Positions 6,047-6,680 of a stretch of DNA of 6,680 nt are shown here, in pieces; positions within the stretch are counted from its first letter, which is position 1, and each line of letters starts with the position of its first letter. This DNA is from Porticoccaceae bacterium. GTDB lineage: Bacteria; Pseudomonadota; Gammaproteobacteria; Pseudomonadales; Porticoccaceae. A program made the translations under genes and the position numbers. The DNA lies in NCBI GenBank assembly GCA_002591625.1, contig PCDB01000033.1, positions 9,406 to 16,085 of the forward strand, read 5' to 3'. The notes beneath the pieces were generated by a model, which was not told where the DNA came from, did no database searches, and worked only from the letters and a program-made list of their open reading frames with translations.

Positions 6047-6480
6047 CTGACGAAATAGCAAAGCATCCTCCCAGCCAATTGTTCCAGCTAGTCACTGACC
6101 AGTGGACAGCACCCTTTTGGGAGGCCGCGCAGCAGCGGCGCTTAACGGTAGCTTGCTGCAGCGAATGCAATATCTATCGGATGCCACCTACTCCGTTCTG
6201 TCCGCACTGTCTCTCGCAAAAAATCGACTGGCCAACTCTTTCCGGAGTCGGAATAATCTATTCCTTTACCATAGTGAGCAAGGCAATATTTCCTGAAATG
6301 GAAGCATCACTCCCATATGTTCCATGCCTGATCACTCTTCCAGACGCCGGCAACATTAGATTGATTTCAAACATTGTCGACGTGCCCGTTAATAGGATTG
6401 CAATTGGTGCAAGCGTTAAAGTTATTTGGGCTTCAATGCCAGATGGTTCCGTTGTGCCTCGATTTACGTTAAAAGATTGA
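6043..6480 (+). CDS. DUF35 zinc-ribbon/OB-fold acyl-CoA-binding partner protein
   Basis: A 145-residue protein with the standard DUF35 layout. An N-terminal helix segment (residues 9-32, including APFWEAAQQRRL) leads into a rubredoxin-like zinc ribbon with Cys39, Cys42, Cys53 and Cys56 (CSEC...CPHC), then an OB-fold (about 62-143; SGVGIIYSFTIV, VKVIWASMPDGSVVPRFTL). In known thiolase-DUF35 complexes (mycobacterial Ltp2-ChsH2, archaeal acetyl-CoA thiolase/HMG-CoA synthase) this protein binds the CoA moiety and bridges subunits. The ATG at 6043 shares ATGA with the preceding stop, implying translational coupling and roughly equal synthesis. An in-frame extension to ATG 5971 would overlap the thiolase gene by 76 bases and is not family-like. 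Unlike ChsH2, no MaoC hydratase part is attached; DUF35 stands alone. Stop at 6478-6480. Confidence 0.9.
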   Translation: MTDEIAKHPPSQLFQLVTDQWTAPFWEAAQQRRLTVACCSECNIYRMPPTPFCPHCLSQKIDWPTLSGVGIIYSFTIVSKAIFPEMEASLPYVPCLITLPDAGNIRLISNIVDVPVNRIAIGASVKVIWASMPDGSVVPRFTLKD

Positions 6481-6505
6481 CGGGCCAAAAACCAACCAAA
6501 TCAGG

Positions 6506-6536
6506 TTTCGACACAATTTTGCAAAATGTGTTTCGA
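6506..6536. repeat. Inverted repeat flanked by TTTCGA direct repeats downstream of the DUF35 gene
   Basis: TTTCGA occurs at 6506-6511 and 6531-6536. Between and partly overlapping them, ACACA-A-TTTTG (6511-6521) is inverted as CAAAA-TGTGT (6522-6531) with one bulged A. It lies about 30 bases after the operon stop and could form an AT-rich 3' hairpin, but there is no T-run, so a terminator call is weak. Confidence 0.3.
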
Positions 6537-6680
6537 GCATTTGCAACACCAAAAACTAAACCTCTTTTATTGTCAGAGTGACAGTGACTGCCTTAAGTTG
6601 CATAGCTAGAAGCAACCTAAAAACAAACAAGGTATTTATGACCTAATTAAGTTCAAGAGATTGTTTAGCAAGAAAAAAAA

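Noticed and set aside
5865..6170. Minus-strand open frame across the thiolase/DUF35 junction
   Set aside because: Overlaps two well supported coupled genes and shows no motif.
1..6680. tRNA, rRNA, CRISPR array, insertion sequence or prophage signal
   Set aside because: None seen by eye: no regularly spaced repeats, no transposase-like frame, no cloverleaf pattern.

Overview
The window is a bacterial chromosomal segment with five complete protein genes and one that runs off the left edge. Moderate base composition, Sec/lipoprotein-type signals, a class III adenylate cyclase, a PabB-PabC fusion and a thiolase-DUF35 acyl-CoA pair together suggest a proteobacterium, probably an aquatic gammaproteobacterium. 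That assignment is inference from gene style; no rRNA or other marker is present. I see no mobile element, CRISPR array, tRNA or rRNA.

Layout, left to right. (1) Bases 1-672, plus strand: the C-terminal part of an adenylate cyclase, a coiled-coil signalling helix followed by a catalytic domain with every key residue present. (2) 777-1511, plus: an exported or lipid-anchored protein of unknown function that looks internally duplicated, followed by a hairpin at 1529-1554. (3) 1512-1858: a stretch with no convincing gene, where plus-strand and minus-strand transcription converge. (4) 3577-1859, minus: a bifunctional aminodeoxychorismate synthase component I / aminodeoxychorismate lyase for p-aminobenzoate (folate) synthesis. 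(5) 3578-3843: a 266-base gap rich in inverted repeats. (6) 4614-3844, minus: a classical short-chain dehydrogenase/reductase (SDR). (7) 4615-4876: a divergent control region with a consensus -10 box for the rightward genes. (8) 4877-6046, plus: a thiolase-fold protein lacking the thiolase cysteine, starting at TTG. (9) 6043-6480, plus: a DUF35 zinc-ribbon/OB-fold partner overlapping it by ATGA. (10) 6481-6680: non-coding as far as can be seen, with small inverted repeats.

The most coherent functional unit is the right half. The thiolase-like protein and the DUF35 protein are translationally coupled and resemble the Ltp2/DUF35 aldolases that finish side-chain removal from steroid-type acyl-CoA thioesters; the divergently transcribed SDR may supply a redox step on a related substrate. 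The left half combines cAMP signalling with an uncharacterised envelope protein; whether the two are functionally linked is unknown. The pabBC gene is a housekeeping gene between them.
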